A stretch of DNA of 64,000 bases, taken from positions 1 to 64,000 of the forward strand of contig NZ_AYKT01000002.1 in the NCBI RefSeq assembly GCF_000496575.1. Reading direction: 5' to 3'. The notes beneath the pieces were generated by a model. That model worked only from the letters and a program-made list of their open reading frames with translations, was not told the origin of the DNA and made no database searches. Source of the DNA: Geobacillus thermodenitrificans subsp. thermodenitrificans DSM 465 (GTDB lineage: Bacteria; Bacillota; Bacilli; Bacillales; Anoxybacillaceae). Positions 35,567-44,394 of the stretch are shown here, in pieces. A program made the translations under genes and the position numbers. The number at the start of each line of letters is the position of its first letter. The stretch's first letter is position 1.

Positions 35567-36922
35567 CTATGGACTCTCCTTTTTCTTGCTGTCGTCGGTT
35601 TGTTGTTGCTGTTGTTGCAAGGCCAACAGCACGTCTTGGAGATCGACTTTGCCGTCACCGTTCAGATCGGCGGAGGCTACCGGTGGGCCGTCGGCTGAAG
35701 CCGCTTTGGTTTGCTGTTTTGGCTTACAGGCGAAGGTGAACACAAGCAGTCCGATGATGAGAAGCAGAGCGACGCCATCGAAAATAAGGAAGGCGGTTTT
35801 GTAGGTTGACCAAAGAATTTTGCTTTGCCCGCTTTTTTGCTGGCTGTCGGTAATGAACCGTTTAATTTCCGAATGGCCGGGATAGAGGCGTTCGACCGCT
35901 TCGAATTTGGCCAAGGCATCCTTATAGTAACCGCCCCAATACAGCGTCAATCCTTCGCGGAAGAGGGTATCAATGCTTCCTTGCCCTTGGTCGGCTCCAG
36001 CCTGCTTGACAAACTCTTTCACGGTATTGACCGGAACGACAAAATTGAATCCTTGCACTTCTTGGCCATTGACAGTGTCGCCGCGGAAGGTGAGCAAGCC
36101 GATCATTTCCCCGCGTTTGTTAATGACGGGTCCTCCGCTGTTGCCATGGGTGGCAGCGGCGTCAATCTGGATGACCGGACTCCCTTGTTCTGTCTTTTTC
36201 GAAGTGGCGGAAACATGGCCGGCGTTCATGGAAGAGACTAAGGAGGAGTCGGGAGAAAGGTAGTTGGATTCAGCAGCGGCGGGATAGCCGATCACCCAAA
36301 TGTCATCTTGATTTTGGACGTTGTCCGAATCGCCAAGCGGCAGCGTCGGCAAATGTTTCCCTTCGACTTTTAAAACCGCAACGTCTTTCCCTTGATTGAC
36401 TGGGGCTCCGTAGCTTTTTACTTCCCCGTCAAGCACATCCCCTCCAGGTAAAATCACTTTCAGACCGCGGGTGACGTTTGTATACAACGTATACTCAATC
36501 ATATAATCATAAGCGATGTCAAAATCGACGCCAAAATATTCGGCCACTCCAGCTACTAATTGTTCAAAGGCCGCATGGGCGATGTCTTTTTCTTCTGCCT
36601 TCGAATACTCAACGACATGGGCGTTCGTGACAATATAGCCGTTTGAGCTAATGATGGCCCCTGAGCCGGATGCGCCAATCATCGTTCGGTAATCAAGCTG
36701 GTGGAGGTACGCGTCGACATCCGGATCATTGTTGACAAATTTCCATTCCACGATCGCATAATCGACGATACGGACGACGGCTGGCTTTGTATACTCAGCC
36801 AGCTTTTGCGCTTGTGAGACGTGGGACGTGTCGGGTTTGATGTTCATTAGAAAGAAGGAAGCGGCGATGCATACGGCGAAAATGACGCTGATTGGGAGCG
36901 TCATCATCGCTCGTTTGCGCAC
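35567..36922 (-). CDS. Membrane-bound trypsin-like serine protease with dockerin-like tail
   Basis: A 451-residue S1/HtrA-like protease. Residues about 7-27 form an N-terminal membrane anchor. The catalytic triad is visible: His102 (VTNAHVV), Asp180 (GKDVAVLK) and Ser262 (THGNSGGPV). No PDZ domain is seen. A tetratricopeptide-like helical stretch (about 325-360) precedes a second membrane span (about 377-398). The tail has a dockerin/EF-hand-type calcium loop DLNGDGKVDLQD (419-430) followed by six glutamines. With two spans the tail would be on the cytoplasmic side. GTG start with AAGGTG six bases upstream. Confidence 0.75.
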   Translation of the reverse strand: MRKRAMMTLPISVIFAVCIAASFFLMNIKPDTSHVSQAQKLAEYTKPAVVRIVDYAIVEWKFVNNDPDVDAYLHQLDYRTMIGASGSGAIISSNGYIVTNAHVVEYSKAEEKDIAHAAFEQLVAGVAEYFGVDFDIAYDYMIEYTLYTNVTRGLKVILPGGDVLDGEVKSYGAPVNQGKDVAVLKVEGKHLPTLPLGDSDNVQNQDDIWVIGYPAAAESNYLSPDSSLVSSMNAGHVSATSKKTEQGSPVIQIDAAATHGNSGGPVINKRGEMIGLLTFRGDTVNGQEVQGFNFVVPVNTVKEFVKQAGADQGQGSIDTLFREGLTLYWGGYYKDALAKFEAVERLYPGHSEIKRFITDSQQKSGQSKILWSTYKTAFLIFDGVALLLIIGLLVFTFACKPKQQTKAASADGPPVASADLNGDGKVDLQDVLLALQQQQQQTDDSKKKESP

Positions 36923-37023
36923 ATGTTTCACCTTATTTGTCAGAAAATTTAAAAACAACAATGGTATATTATATTCGCCATCCGTCTTTTGGAGCACACC
37001 GAAAAAAATAAAGGAAAGAGTGA

Positions 37024-37051
37024 GAAAAAAGCCCCGCCTTGACGGCGGGGC
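37024..37051 (-). terminator. Terminator of the zinc-binding lipoprotein gene
   Basis: GCCCCGCC pairs with GGCGGGGC across a short loop, followed on the minus strand by TTTTTT. Strong intrinsic terminator. Confidence 0.9.
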
Positions 37052-37059
37052 AGGGAAGG

Positions 37060-38034
37060 TTAACGGAGAGCCTGTTCGATCGTTTCGATATTTTGTTCCA
37101 TCAAGTTGAAGTAATCACGGTTTTGTTTCCTGTCTTCGTCGGTCAATGTTTCTAGGTTGTGCAAATAGAGCGCTTTGGCGTCGATTTCATGCTGGATCAT
37201 TTCTGCTGTTTTCGCTGGGATGTTGCGTTCAAAAAGAACGTAGCGAATGTGATGACGTTTCGCCCAATCGATGAGCGCAACCAATTGTTTTTGCGACGGT
37301 TCGTTTGTCGGCGTCAGGCCGGACACGCTGCGCTGGCGGAGGCCGTAGCGCTCTTCCCAATAACCGTAGGCCGCATGGGCGACGAGAATATCTTTGTTCG
37401 GCGCCGATTGGACGGTTTGCTGGAAGGTTTGGTCAAGCACTTCCAGTTTTTCTTTCAAGGCGTTAAAGTTTGCCGTAAACGTTTCTTTTTGCTCCGGTTT
37501 GAGTTCAATGAGCAAATCGCGAATCTGTTCGGCCATCTTGACGGAACGGATTGGGTCAAGCCAAACGTGCGGATCTTTATCACCGTGGTGCTCGTGTTCG
37601 TCTCCATTGCCTTTTGGAGCGGCATGTTCATCATCTTCTCCATGTTCTTCGTGAGACGATTCAAGTAAATCGATGCTGTCGGCAGCAGCAAGAAAGCGAA
37701 CCGGTTCATTTTTTAACGCTTCCTTTAGCTTTTCGGCGAACGGTTCCATTCCTTGGCCGATATAAATGAAGGCATCCGCATCGGCAACTTGTTGGATCGT
37801 TTTGGTTGTCGGTTCGAACGTATGCGCTTCGGCTCCGGGCGGATAAATGCTGTTGACTTCAACGACATCGCCGCCGATTTTTTTCGTGAAATCTTCGAGC
37901 GGGTAGACCGTTGTGTATATCGTTAACGTATCTTTTTTAGTTTCTGACCCGTTCTTGTCTTGTTCGTTTTGGCAGCCGTATAGCAAGCCGAATAAAGCGA
38001 GAAATAAGCATAATATCCATGATCTCGTTCTCAT
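37060..38034 (-). CDS. znuA: Zinc ABC-transporter substrate-binding lipoprotein (ZnuA/AdcA type)
   Basis: A 324-residue cluster-9 solute-binding protein. A lipoprotein signal ends in LLYGC (Cys about residue 21), so it is anchored outside the membrane. A His/Asp/Glu-rich loop (about residues 129-152, with SSHEEHGEDDEHAA and DEHEHHGDKDPH) is typical of zinc-specific binders. The conserved zinc ligands include GAEAHTFEP, DPHVWLD and VAHAAYGYW. The permease and ATPase partners are not adjacent. A near-perfect Zur box overlaps the promoter, so it should be made when zinc is scarce. Confidence 0.9.
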   Translation of the reverse strand: MRTRSWILCLFLALFGLLYGCQNEQDKNGSETKKDTLTIYTTVYPLEDFTKKIGGDVVEVNSIYPPGAEAHTFEPTTKTIQQVADADAFIYIGQGMEPFAEKLKEALKNEPVRFLAAADSIDLLESSHEEHGEDDEHAAPKGNGDEHEHHGDKDPHVWLDPIRSVKMAEQIRDLLIELKPEQKETFTANFNALKEKLEVLDQTFQQTVQSAPNKDILVAHAAYGYWEERYGLRQRSVSGLTPTNEPSQKQLVALIDWAKRHHIRYVLFERNIPAKTAEMIQHEIDAKALYLHNLETLTDEDRKQNRDYFNLMEQNIETIEQALR

Positions 38035-38077
38035 GATAAGCTCCTTCCCTTGAAAAAGCGATATGTCCTTCGCTATT

Positions 38078-38098
38078 ATATCGTAATGATTCCGATTT
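38078..38098 (-). promoter_or_regulatory. Zur box over the znuA promoter
   Basis: A 21-bp palindrome with halves ATATCGTAAT and ATTCCGATTT around G differs from the Bacillus Zur consensus (AAATCGTAAT-n-ATTACGATTT) at only two positions. The minus-strand -10 TATAAT (38075-38080) overlaps its edge, so zinc-loaded Zur would block transcription. Confidence 0.88.
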
Positions 38099-38144
38099 GA
38101 AAACTATTTGTCCCCGTTTAGGGGGAAGCACGTCGCTCTGTTCG

Positions 38145-38384
38145 TTATGGTTTGGTCTTTTTTTGTGGTTTTTCGGGTACGGGGTCAAATCCGCCGGGGT
38201 GGAACGGGTGGCATTTCAAAATTCGCTTCACCGTCAGCCATCCCCCTTTGATGGCACCAAACCGCGTCACCGCTTCTATCCCGTAGTGGGAGCAAGTCGG
38301 GTAAAAGCGACATGTCGGGGGCTTGAGCGGGGAAAGAAATCGTTGGTAAAAGCGGATGAGCATAATCAGCAACTTGGCCACCAT
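38145..38384 (-). CDS. yidD: Membrane protein insertion efficiency factor YidD
   Basis: A 79-residue YidD-family protein with the signature [27 protein letters not shown] and the C-terminal [17 protein letters not shown], all present. It has an N-terminal amphipathic or membrane-binding helix. The family aids insertion of membrane proteins through YidC/Sec. The start is the ATG six bases after AAAGGA; one two codons earlier overlaps the site. It matches B. subtilis ytjA, which also lies near luxS. Confidence 0.92.
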   Translation of the reverse strand: MVAKLLIMLIRFYQRFLSPLKPPTCRFYPTCSHYGIEAVTRFGAIKGGWLTVKRILKCHPFHPGGFDPVPEKPQKKTKP

Positions 38385-38578
38385 CACCATTCCTTTCCGT
38401 CCTTTTCGCTATTTCTACAATAGGACAAATCGCCTTTCCATTCAAGGGAAATGGTCTGTTGTGAGCAGCCGGTGTTTCGCCCCCAGCGCATCCGTCGGCC
38501 TAGAAGACAAAAAAGATGCGGGACGCCCCTCGTTTTGGTTATGATAAAAAAGAGAATATACGATTAGGGGGAATTCAT

Positions 38579-39055
38579 ATGCCTTCACCAGTCGAAAGCT
38601 TTGAATTGGATCACTGCGCCGTGAAAGCGCCGTACGTGCGGCATTGCGGCGTTCACAAAATCGGAAGCGACGGTGTCGTCAATAAGTTCGATATTCGTTT
38701 TTGCCAGCCGAACAAAGAAGCGATGGATCCGGCGGCCATTCATACGTTGGAGCACTTGTTGGCGTATACGCTGCGCAAACATGTGACCAAGTATGATCAC
38801 TTTGACATTATCGACATTTCGCCAATGGGTTGCCAAACGGGATTTTACCTTGTCGTGAGCGGTTCGCCGACCGTTGACGAAATCATCGATTTGCTTGAGG
38901 AGACGATGAAAGACGCCTTGAATGCGACGGAAGTGCCGGCTGCGACCGAGCGGCAATGCGGCCAAGCGAAGCTGCATGACTTAGAGGCGGCGAAAGAGCT
39001 GATGCGCTTTTGGCTGTCGCAAGAGAAAAGCGAACTGAAAAAAGTGTTTGGCTGA
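38579..39055 (+). CDS. luxS: S-ribosylhomocysteine lyase
   Basis: A 158-residue metalloenzyme that splits S-ribosylhomocysteine to homocysteine and DPD, the AI-2 precursor, in the activated methyl cycle. The metal-binding HTLEH motif (about residues 54-58) and the Cys ligand in TERQCGQA are present, and so is the catalytic cysteine region [13 protein letters not shown] precedes the ATG by seven bases. It stands alone and meets a leftward small gene at a shared hairpin. Confidence 0.96.
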   Translation: MPSPVESFELDHCAVKAPYVRHCGVHKIGSDGVVNKFDIRFCQPNKEAMDPAAIHTLEHLLAYTLRKHVTKYDHFDIIDISPMGCQTGFYLVVSGSPTVDEIIDLLEETMKDALNATEVPAATERQCGQAKLHDLEAAKELMRFWLSQEKSELKKVFG

Positions 39056-39062
39056 TCAATAA

Positions 39063-39103
39063 GGCCGGTCCGAACGCCGCTACTGCGGCTGTTTCGGGCC
39101 GGC
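39063..39103. terminator. Shared hairpin between luxS and the YtzI-like gene
   Basis: A 12-bp stem GGCCGGTCCGAA/TTCGGGCCGGCC (39063-39074 and 39092-39103, one G-T-type mismatch) spans the gap and the 3' end of the leftward small gene. Likely a bidirectional terminator. Confidence 0.6.
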
Positions 39104-39238
39104 CTGTTGTTTGTCGTCCTGTTCCTCAGGAAGCGGATCTACCGTATGTTTGTATCCGTACGCTTTTGAGGTGGTGACGACGGCTAACGTAAGAATGATG
39201 ACGACAATGATGAGACAAATCACTAACGTCCAATACAT
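39080..39238 (-). CDS. YtzI-like small membrane protein (52 aa)
   Basis: A 52-residue protein with one strong N-terminal membrane helix (MYWTLVICLIIVVIILTLAV) and a hydrophilic, Q- and P-rich tail TVDPLPEEQDDKQQAGPKQPQ split across the boundary. The spot beside luxS and the size suggest B. subtilis YtzI. The ATG follows AAGGTAGG. Function is unknown; it is likely a single-pass membrane peptide with an inner or outer tail that cannot be decided here. Confidence 0.6.
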   Translation of the reverse strand: MYWTLVICLIIVVIILTLAVVTTSKAYGYKHTVDPLPEEQDDKQQAGPKQPQ

Positions 39239-39389
39239 GATGATGCCTACCTTTTTTCTTTTCATTATACCATATGTAAGCACGCGCGCATTCATATTTC
39301 TCCTGGAATCGGGCAAGCTATTCATCGGCAAGGTTCGGCTGTTTCAATAGCGGACAAGTTGGGTAAATCAACCATGGGGAGGAATGAAT

Positions 39390-39830
39390 ATGGCAAACCA
39401 ATTAACGGACATTGTCAACAAGCAAATCGCGAACTGGACCGTTTTGTACGTGAAGTTGCACAATTACCATTGGTATGTCACCGGTCCGCAGTTTTTTACG
39501 CTGCATGAGAAGTTTGAAGAGCTTTACAATGAAGCAGCCGGCCATATTGACGCGCTCGCCGAGCGGCTGTTGGCGCTGGGTGGCAAGCCGGTGGCGACGA
39601 TGAAAGGCGCGCTAGAGCAAGCGTCGGTCAAGGAAGCGACCGGGACGGAAACCGCCGAGCAAATGGTCGCTTCGATTGTCGGCGACTTTGAAACGATGAT
39701 CGGTGAACTGAAGGAAGGAATGCAAGTGGCGGATGAAGTCGGCGATGAAACGACAGGGGATATGCTGCTTGGCATTCACCGGAGCTTGGAGAAACACGTC
39801 TGGATGCTGAAATCGTTTTTGGGACGGTAA
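39390..39830 (+). CDS. dps: Dps family DNA-protecting iron-storage protein
   Basis: A 146-residue ferritin-like protein. The ferroxidase site uses [29 protein letters not shown] with the His, Asp and Glu ligands of Dps shared between subunits, and the family helix [17 protein letters not shown]. It forms a 12-mer that oxidises Fe2+ with hydrogen peroxide and shields DNA. The ATG is seven bases after GGGGAGG; an in-frame ATG two codons earlier is too close. It matches B. subtilis ytkB (dps). No PerR box was evident. Confidence 0.92.
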   Translation: MANQLTDIVNKQIANWTVLYVKLHNYHWYVTGPQFFTLHEKFEELYNEAAGHIDALAERLLALGGKPVATMKGALEQASVKEATGTETAEQMVASIVGDFETMIGELKEGMQVADEVGDETTGDMLLGIHRSLEKHVWMLKSFLGR

Positions 39831-39837
39831 AGGGAAA

Positions 39838-39875
39838 GGCTGCCCGTCAATCTCATGGGCGGCCTTCGGTTTTTG
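39838..39875 (+). terminator. Terminator of dps
   Basis: GGCTGCCC pairs with GGGCGGCC with one wobble, followed by a TTCGGTTTTT tail. Confidence 0.7.
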
Positions 39876-39972
39876 TCGAAAAAAGGCGTTGTTTAGGGAA
39901 ACCGCCGCGTCTTGCTTTTTCCCCTTGGCATAGAATAGGGTACGCGTATCCTATGTTCAAGGGGAGAGAGCC

Positions 39973-40368
39973 GTGAACAAGCCAATTCCGATGATCGGTG
40001 TTCCGCTGTTCGGTTCGCTTGTGTCGGTATTTGTCGGCAGCGTGGACTCATTCGTCGTCATTTTGCTTGCATTAGTGATTGTCGATTACATTACTGGCAT
40101 TGTCGCTAGTGCGATGGAAGGCAAGCTGTCAAGCCAGGTCGGGTTTCGCGGCATCGTTCGCAAGTTGTTGATTTTTGTGCTCACGGCAGCGGCGCATTTA
40201 GTCGATTTGGCCATCGGCTGGAACATGCACTTGATTCGCGACGCGATCGTATTTTTCTATATTGCCAATGAATTTATTTCGATCGTGGAAAACGCCGGGC
40301 GGGCCGGTGTTCCGATTCCCGCCGTGCTGCGAAAAGCGATCGAGTTGTTGAAAGATGAGATGAAATGA
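39973..40368 (+). CDS. ytkC: Phage holin-family membrane protein (YtkC-like)
   Basis: A 131-residue protein with three to four hydrophobic spans (FGSLVSVFVGSVDSFVVILL, DYITGIVASAM, LIFVLTAAAHLVDLAIG). The DYITGIVASAMEGKLSSQVGF signature fits the Bhl/BlyA holin family (phage toxin-secretion holin). In Bacillus it is a chromosomal gene between dps and ytkD, not part of a prophage. Start GTG after GGGGAGAGAG. It may help export or lysis of an unknown partner. Its terminator lies just past the stop. Confidence 0.82.
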   Translation: MNKPIPMIGVPLFGSLVSVFVGSVDSFVVILLALVIVDYITGIVASAMEGKLSSQVGFRGIVRKLLIFVLTAAAHLVDLAIGWNMHLIRDAIVFFYIANEFISIVENAGRAGVPIPAVLRKAIELLKDEMK

Positions 40369-40371
40369 TTT

Positions 40372-40402
40372 CCCCTGATGACGAGTTCATCGGGGGTTTT
40401 TG
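40372..40402 (+). terminator. Terminator of ytkC
   Basis: CCCCTGATGA pairs with TCATCGGGG around a short loop, followed by TTTTTG. Confidence 0.85.
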
Positions 40403-40621
40403 TTTACAATGAATCGTTCTTATTGCTAGATGAATCCGAAGGCTCAATCATCAACCTTCAAGAAAAGCGTTGCATCGGCAGTGTTCCGGTTATGCCGCAT
40501 TGGAACGCAGTCCTTGTTGCTTGAACACCCGAGCGGATTTGTTCGCTGATTTTCGCAAAATCCGCATATTTTTCCCGGATGACCCCACACTAAACAAAAA
40601 GAGCAGAAGGAGTGGACGAGT

Positions 40622-40960
40622 GTGGCAGAAGAACGGAAAAAGACGTATTACATCTCGATAGCGCACGGGGAAATTTCGCAGCTGAAAACGGCGTCGCCAT
40701 GGGATTTCCAAATTGAAGCAACCGACCGAGAAATCGCGGAGCTGCGCGAGTATTTCGATCAAAATTACTCGACCGACTGGCAAGCGTTTTGGCGCGCCCA
40801 TGTGCCATATGTCCAATATCATTACGATCGGGAAAACGATGCGTATGACGAGACGATGATGAAAATTTACGAAATGATTTATCGGCTTGGCAATGACGAA
40901 ACGAAGGCGCAGATCCGATCGCTTGGCATCCTTCCTGATGACAGAGAAACAAACGAGTAA
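40622..40960 (+). CDS. Conserved acidic Bacillaceae protein, function unknown (112 aa)
   Basis: A 112-residue soluble protein, MAEERKKTYYISIAHGEISQ at the start, then SPWDFQIEATDREIAELREY, YSTDWQAFWRAHVPYVQYHY and DAYDETMMKIYEMIYRLG. I recall similar Bacillus proteins at this spot called 'hydrolase', but no catalytic motif is visible, so I do not assign one. The GTG is preceded by AGAAGGAGTGG. It is just upstream of ytkD and ends at a terminator. Conserved with strong aromatic content. Confidence 0.7.
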   Translation: MAEERKKTYYISIAHGEISQLKTASPWDFQIEATDREIAELREYFDQNYSTDWQAFWRAHVPYVQYHYDRENDAYDETMMKIYEMIYRLGNDETKAQIRSLGILPDDRETNE

Positions 40961-40988
40961 AAAGCCGCGAATGGGGCGGCTTTTTTTG
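40958..40988 (+). terminator. Terminator before ytkD
   Basis: AAAAAGCCGC pairs with GGCGGCTTTTT across six bases, ending in seven T. It closes the 40622-40960 gene. Confidence 0.9.
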
Positions 40989-41018
40989 TATAATGGGGAG
41001 AGGAAAGGAGCGAGTCCG

Positions 41019-41486
41019 ATGTATGAGTTTCGCGATTATTACGGGCATCGCGTCCGGCTGGCGTTTGCGGATCATCCGTTTTCCTTGACGCCTGGGCATG
41101 TGTGGGTCATTTGCCGCTATCAAGGTCAGTGGTTGTTGACGGATCACCCGCGCCGCGGTCTCGAATTTCCCGGCGGCAAAGTTGAAGACGGGGAAACGGC
41201 CGAAGAAGCTGCCGCTCGCGAGGTCATGGAAGAAACCGGCGGGGTGGTTGGCCGTCTTTCCTATGTCGGCCAATATGAGGTGGAGCCGGATATTGTGAAA
41301 AACATTTATTTCGCCGACATTGCGGCGCTTTCCGAGCGGGACTCCTATTGGGAGACGAACGGCCCCGTGCTGCTTTCGGCACTGCCGGATCATATCCGCA
41401 CGGATGCGCGCTTTAGTTATCTCATGAAAGACGATGTGCTTCCGTTGGCGTTGGCGGAAGTCAAACAGCGCGGGTGGATCGGCTAA
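41019..41486 (+). CDS. ytkD: Nudix hydrolase YtkD (nucleoside triphosphatase / RNA pyrophosphohydrolase-like)
   Basis: A 155-residue Nudix protein. The Nudix box lies around residues 53-75: GGKVEDGETAEEAAAREVMEETG, written in two overlapping parts GGKVEDGETAEEAAARE and REVMEETGGV, matching G-x5-E-x7-R-E-x2-E-E-x-G. Glu residues bind Mg. B. subtilis YtkD removes oxidised purine triphosphates. AGGAAAGGAG precedes the ATG. Order and location match B. subtilis (dps, ytkC, ytkD). Confidence 0.9.
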   Translation: MYEFRDYYGHRVRLAFADHPFSLTPGHVWVICRYQGQWLLTDHPRRGLEFPGGKVEDGETAEEAAAREVMEETGGVVGRLSYVGQYEVEPDIVKNIYFADIAALSERDSYWETNGPVLLSALPDHIRTDARFSYLMKDDVLPLALAEVKQRGWIG

Positions 41487-41512
41487 TATTCGGCGGCAAA
41501 ACGAAAAGAGAC

Positions 41513-41541
41513 GTTCATCGATCGTTCGCGAACGTCTCTTA
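41513..41541. terminator. Shared terminator of ytkD and the ABC importer operon
   Basis: AAGAGACGTTC pairs with GAACGTCTCTT around a short loop (41515-41540), overlapping the stop of the leftward permease gene. Confidence 0.8.
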
Positions 41542-42348
41542 GCGGCGGTTGCTCCATTTCTTTTCGATCATAGCGACAAGTTGATACATCAATGTCGACA
41601 GCACCGCGACAATGAGCAGGCTCATCAAGACGAGTGTAAAATTGAACACTTGGAAGCCGTAAATGATTAAATAGCCGAGCCCTTGTTTGGAAACGAGAAA
41701 TTCGCCGGTGATGACGCCGACCCAGGCGAGGCCGACGTTCACTTTCAACGTTGAAATGATCGCCGGAAACGACGCTGGCAGCACGGCTTCTTTGAAACAT
41801 TGGTAGCGGGTGGCGCCAAACGTTCGCAACACTTTCAAATAGTTCGGGTCGACTTCTTGAAACGAGGCGTACACCACAATTGTCGTAATAATGATCGCAA
41901 TAACGACACCCATCGCGATGATCGACGTAAATCCCGGTCCAAGGGCGACAATCAAAATCGGCCCGAGTGCGACTTTGGGCATGGCGTTAAAGACGACCAA
42001 ATAGGGATCAAGCGTTTTGGCGAGGCGTGGAAACCACCAAAGCAACGCGCCGATGAGCGCACCGCCGACCGTGCCGATGATAAACCCGAGCATCGTTTCA
42101 AACAAGGTGGCCCACGTATGTGTTAAGAGAGAGTAGTCGCCGATTTTTTCAATAAACAATTTGCCAATGGCCGATGGAGAGCTAAACAGCAGCGGATCGA
42201 CCCAGCGAAAGTGACTTGCCGCTTCCCAGACAGCGAAAAAGGCAATAAGGAGCGCAACTTGCCAAACGCGAATCACCCGCCGTTCTTTGCGGAGCGCGGC
42301 GAGGTATTCATGGTGCAATGAGCGGATGCGTTCATTAGACGGATTCAA
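41539..42348 (-). CDS. ytlD: ABC transporter permease (YtlD-like)
   Basis: A 269-residue permease of the SsuC/TauC/ThiX type with about six spans. The EAA-like coupling loop is in [25 protein letters not shown]. It ends in a TTG start, 14 bases inside the ATPase gene, with GGAG and GGAGG upstream. Together with the ATPase and the lipoprotein it forms a NMT1/THI5-like importer of the YtlA-C-D type. Substrate is unknown; pyrimidine or thiamine-related compounds are likely but unproven. Confidence 0.88.
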   Translation of the reverse strand: MNPSNERIRSLHHEYLAALRKERRVIRVWQVALLIAFFAVWEAASHFRWVDPLLFSSPSAIGKLFIEKIGDYSLLTHTWATLFETMLGFIIGTVGGALIGALLWWFPRLAKTLDPYLVVFNAMPKVALGPILIVALGPGFTSIIAMGVVIAIIITTIVVYASFQEVDPNYLKVLRTFGATRYQCFKEAVLPASFPAIISTLKVNVGLAWVGVITGEFLVSKQGLGYLIIYGFQVFNFTLVLMSLLIVAVLSTLMYQLVAMIEKKWSNRR

Positions 42349-43153
42349 GGGCCTCCATCTCCTTCCAAATGGATTGAAATAGCGGAGAAAACGTCGGATG
42401 CTGGCGAGCGGCGAACGGCGGACAGTGACGCAGCTCATCCGGAATGATAAACGTCCGCACTAGGCGGCCCGGGCGTCGCGAAAACAGGAAAATGCGGTCG
42501 CTCATGGCGATGGCTTCTTCAATATCATGGGTGACGAGCACCGCGGTTTTTTCGTATTGCTTTAACGTTTTCCAGACGAGTTCTTCTAATTTTAGCTTCG
42601 TCTGTTGGTCAAGAGCGGAAAACGGTTCGTCAAGCAACAAGAGCTTCGGGTCGGTTGCCAATGTGCGCACGAGCGCCGCGCGCTGGCGCATGCCGCCGGA
42701 CAACTGGCTCGGGTAATACGATTCCACGCCGTCAAGGCCGATCTCCGCAAGCAATGCGAGCGCCCGCTCTTTCGTTTCCGCTGTCAACGTTCCTGTGATT
42801 TTGAGACCGAGTAAGATGTTTTCTTCAATCGTTTTCCATGGAAACAAGTAGTCTTGCTGAAGCATATACCCGACAGCGCCGCGGGTTGACAGATCGGATC
42901 CGGCCGCCCGGCGCGCTGCTTTGGCGCTTGTTTCCTGCGCCCAAAGCGGTTCGCCTTCGATGAACACCTTCCCTTCCGTCGGTTGAATCAGCCCGGCGAT
43001 AATGGAAAGAAGGGTCGTTTTCCCACAGCCGCTTGGGCCGAGAAAGGAGACAAACTCTCCTTTCTCGACCGACAGCGACACCTCAGCGAGCGCGGTGACG
43101 GCGGTTGTTTTCGTAAAATACGTGTGCGAGAGACGGTCGATGACAAGAAACAT
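42335..43153 (-). CDS. ytlC: ABC transporter ATP-binding protein (YtlC-like)
   Basis: A 272-residue ATPase. Walker A is [12 protein letters not shown] (about residues 40-51), the signature is [16 protein letters not shown], Walker B is [12 protein letters not shown], and the switch His is VTHDIEEA. A family-typical C-terminal extension of 50 residues follows. It couples ATP to the ytlD permease. The ATG follows GGGTG by six bases; a GTG three codons upstream is possible. It overlaps the permease gene. Confidence 0.9.
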   Translation of the reverse strand: MFLVIDRLSHTYFTKTTAVTALAEVSLSVEKGEFVSFLGPSGCGKTTLLSIIAGLIQPTEGKVFIEGEPLWAQETSAKAARRAAGSDLSTRGAVGYMLQQDYLFPWKTIEENILLGLKITGTLTAETKERALALLAEIGLDGVESYYPSQLSGGMRQRAALVRTLATDPKLLLLDEPFSALDQQTKLKLEELVWKTLKQYEKTAVLVTHDIEEAIAMSDRIFLFSRRPGRLVRTFIIPDELRHCPPFAARQHPTFSPLFQSIWKEMEALESV

Positions 43154-43171
43154 CCGGTTCACCCGCTTTCG

Positions 43172-44176
43172 TTAGTCGTTCATGGCTTTTTTGGCAAACG
43201 ACGAATCAACGAGTGTGTCGAGGTCGATTCGTTTTGGCAGCTCGCCGGCTTCATCCATGATGTTTTGCAAGTTGTTCCATTCTTCCTCATCTAAAATCGG
43301 ATCGGTCGCGTAAGAGCCTTGACTTTTGTATCGATCGACGACTGTTTCGATAATGTCCAATTCCGTGTCCTCAAAGTATGGTTGAATGACTTTGGCAATT
43401 TCTTTGGTGCTGTGTGATTCGACCCATTGTTGCGCTTTGTAGATGGCGCGCGTAAATTTTTCGATGATGTCTTTGTTCTTGTTCATATAGCTTTGTTTTG
43501 CCATGTACGTCGTGTACGGAACGCGCCCCGATTCGGTGCCAAAGGAAGCGATAATGTAGCCTTTTCCTTCTTGCTCAAAAATGCTAGCAGTCGGTTCAAA
43601 CAGTTGGACGAAATCGCCGGTGCCGCTCGCAAAGGCGTTGGCGATATTAGCAAAATCGACGTTTTGAATCAGCTTCAAGTCTTGATGCGGGTCAATGCCG
43701 TGTTGTTTCAGCACAAATTCGCCAACCATCTGCGGCATGCCGCCTTTGCGCTGGCCGAGGAACGTGCTTCCTTTCAACATCTCCCAAGTAAAGTTGTCGA
43801 TTTTTTTCCGGGAAACGAGAAACGTTCCATCTGTTTGCGTCAGCTGGGCGAAGTTGATGACCGGATCATTCGTCCCTTGCGCATACACATAAATCGACGT
43901 TTCCGAACCGACAAGGGCGATGTCCGCGCCACCAGACAGCAGCGTCGTCATCGTTTTGTCACCGCCCCACGTCGTCGTCAGCTCGACATCGAGCCCTTCT
44001 TCTTCAAAAAATCCTTTCGCTAAGGCGACGTACTGCGGCGCATAAAAAATCGAACGCGTCACTTCAGCGAGACGGACTTTTGTCAGCGTTTTTTCTTTTT
44101 GATCGGCGTCGTTGCCGCAGGCAGTGAGCGGCAAGAGGAGAAGAAGTGAACATAACCATACAGCCCATTTTTTCAT
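43172..44176 (-). CDS. ytlA: ABC transporter substrate-binding lipoprotein (YtlA-like, NMT1/THI5 fold)
   Basis: A 334-residue lipoprotein with signal peptide and LLLPLTAC lipobox (Cys about residue 20). Motifs SIFYAPQYVALAKGFFEEEGLDVEL and GGADIALVGSETSIYVYAQG belong to the NMT1/THI5-like family used for HMP-pyrimidine, nitrate, sulfonate and similar ligands. It supplies the ytlC-ytlD importer. The ATG follows AAAGGGGG. No thiamine riboswitch is visible upstream, so the ligand should not be assumed to be thiamine-related. Confidence 0.88.
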   Translation of the reverse strand: MKKWAVWLCSLLLLLPLTACGNDADQKEKTLTKVRLAEVTRSIFYAPQYVALAKGFFEEEGLDVELTTTWGGDKTMTTLLSGGADIALVGSETSIYVYAQGTNDPVINFAQLTQTDGTFLVSRKKIDNFTWEMLKGSTFLGQRKGGMPQMVGEFVLKQHGIDPHQDLKLIQNVDFANIANAFASGTGDFVQLFEPTASIFEQEGKGYIIASFGTESGRVPYTTYMAKQSYMNKNKDIIEKFTRAIYKAQQWVESHSTKEIAKVIQPYFEDTELDIIETVVDRYKSQGSYATDPILDEEEWNNLQNIMDEAGELPKRIDLDTLVDSSFAKKAMND

Positions 44177-44316
44177 GTGACCTACCCCCTTTTCGTCCAC
44201 ACGTGGTGAACATTCGCTTCACCTTATCGTATGCACAGGCGAAAAATGTGTGAATGCCTAGAAAAAATGGGCGAAACGACGGGAACGGTCTATAGGCAAT
44301 GGTTTTCCCTTCATTC

Positions 44317-44340
44317 AGGCATGCAACATGCCTTTGTTTT
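44317..44340 (+). terminator. Hairpin with T-rich tail upstream of ytmA
   Basis: AGGCATG (44317-44323) pairs with CATGCCT (44327-44333), followed by TTGTTTT, about 55 bases before the ytmA start. It could be an attenuator or end a short upstream transcript. Confidence 0.45.
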
Positions 44341-44394
44341 CACGAAAAAAAGAGGGGAGACATTCATTCAGCTGGCGGAAAGGAGAGATCCACC

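Noticed and set aside
39973-40368. Holin-family gene as sign of a prophage
   Set aside because: No other phage genes nearby and the same gene lies between dps and ytkD in Bacillus, so it is a chromosomal gene.
44177-44394. Thiamine (TPP) riboswitch upstream of the YtlA-like gene
   Set aside because: No TPP core such as CTGAGA or ACCTGATC is present.
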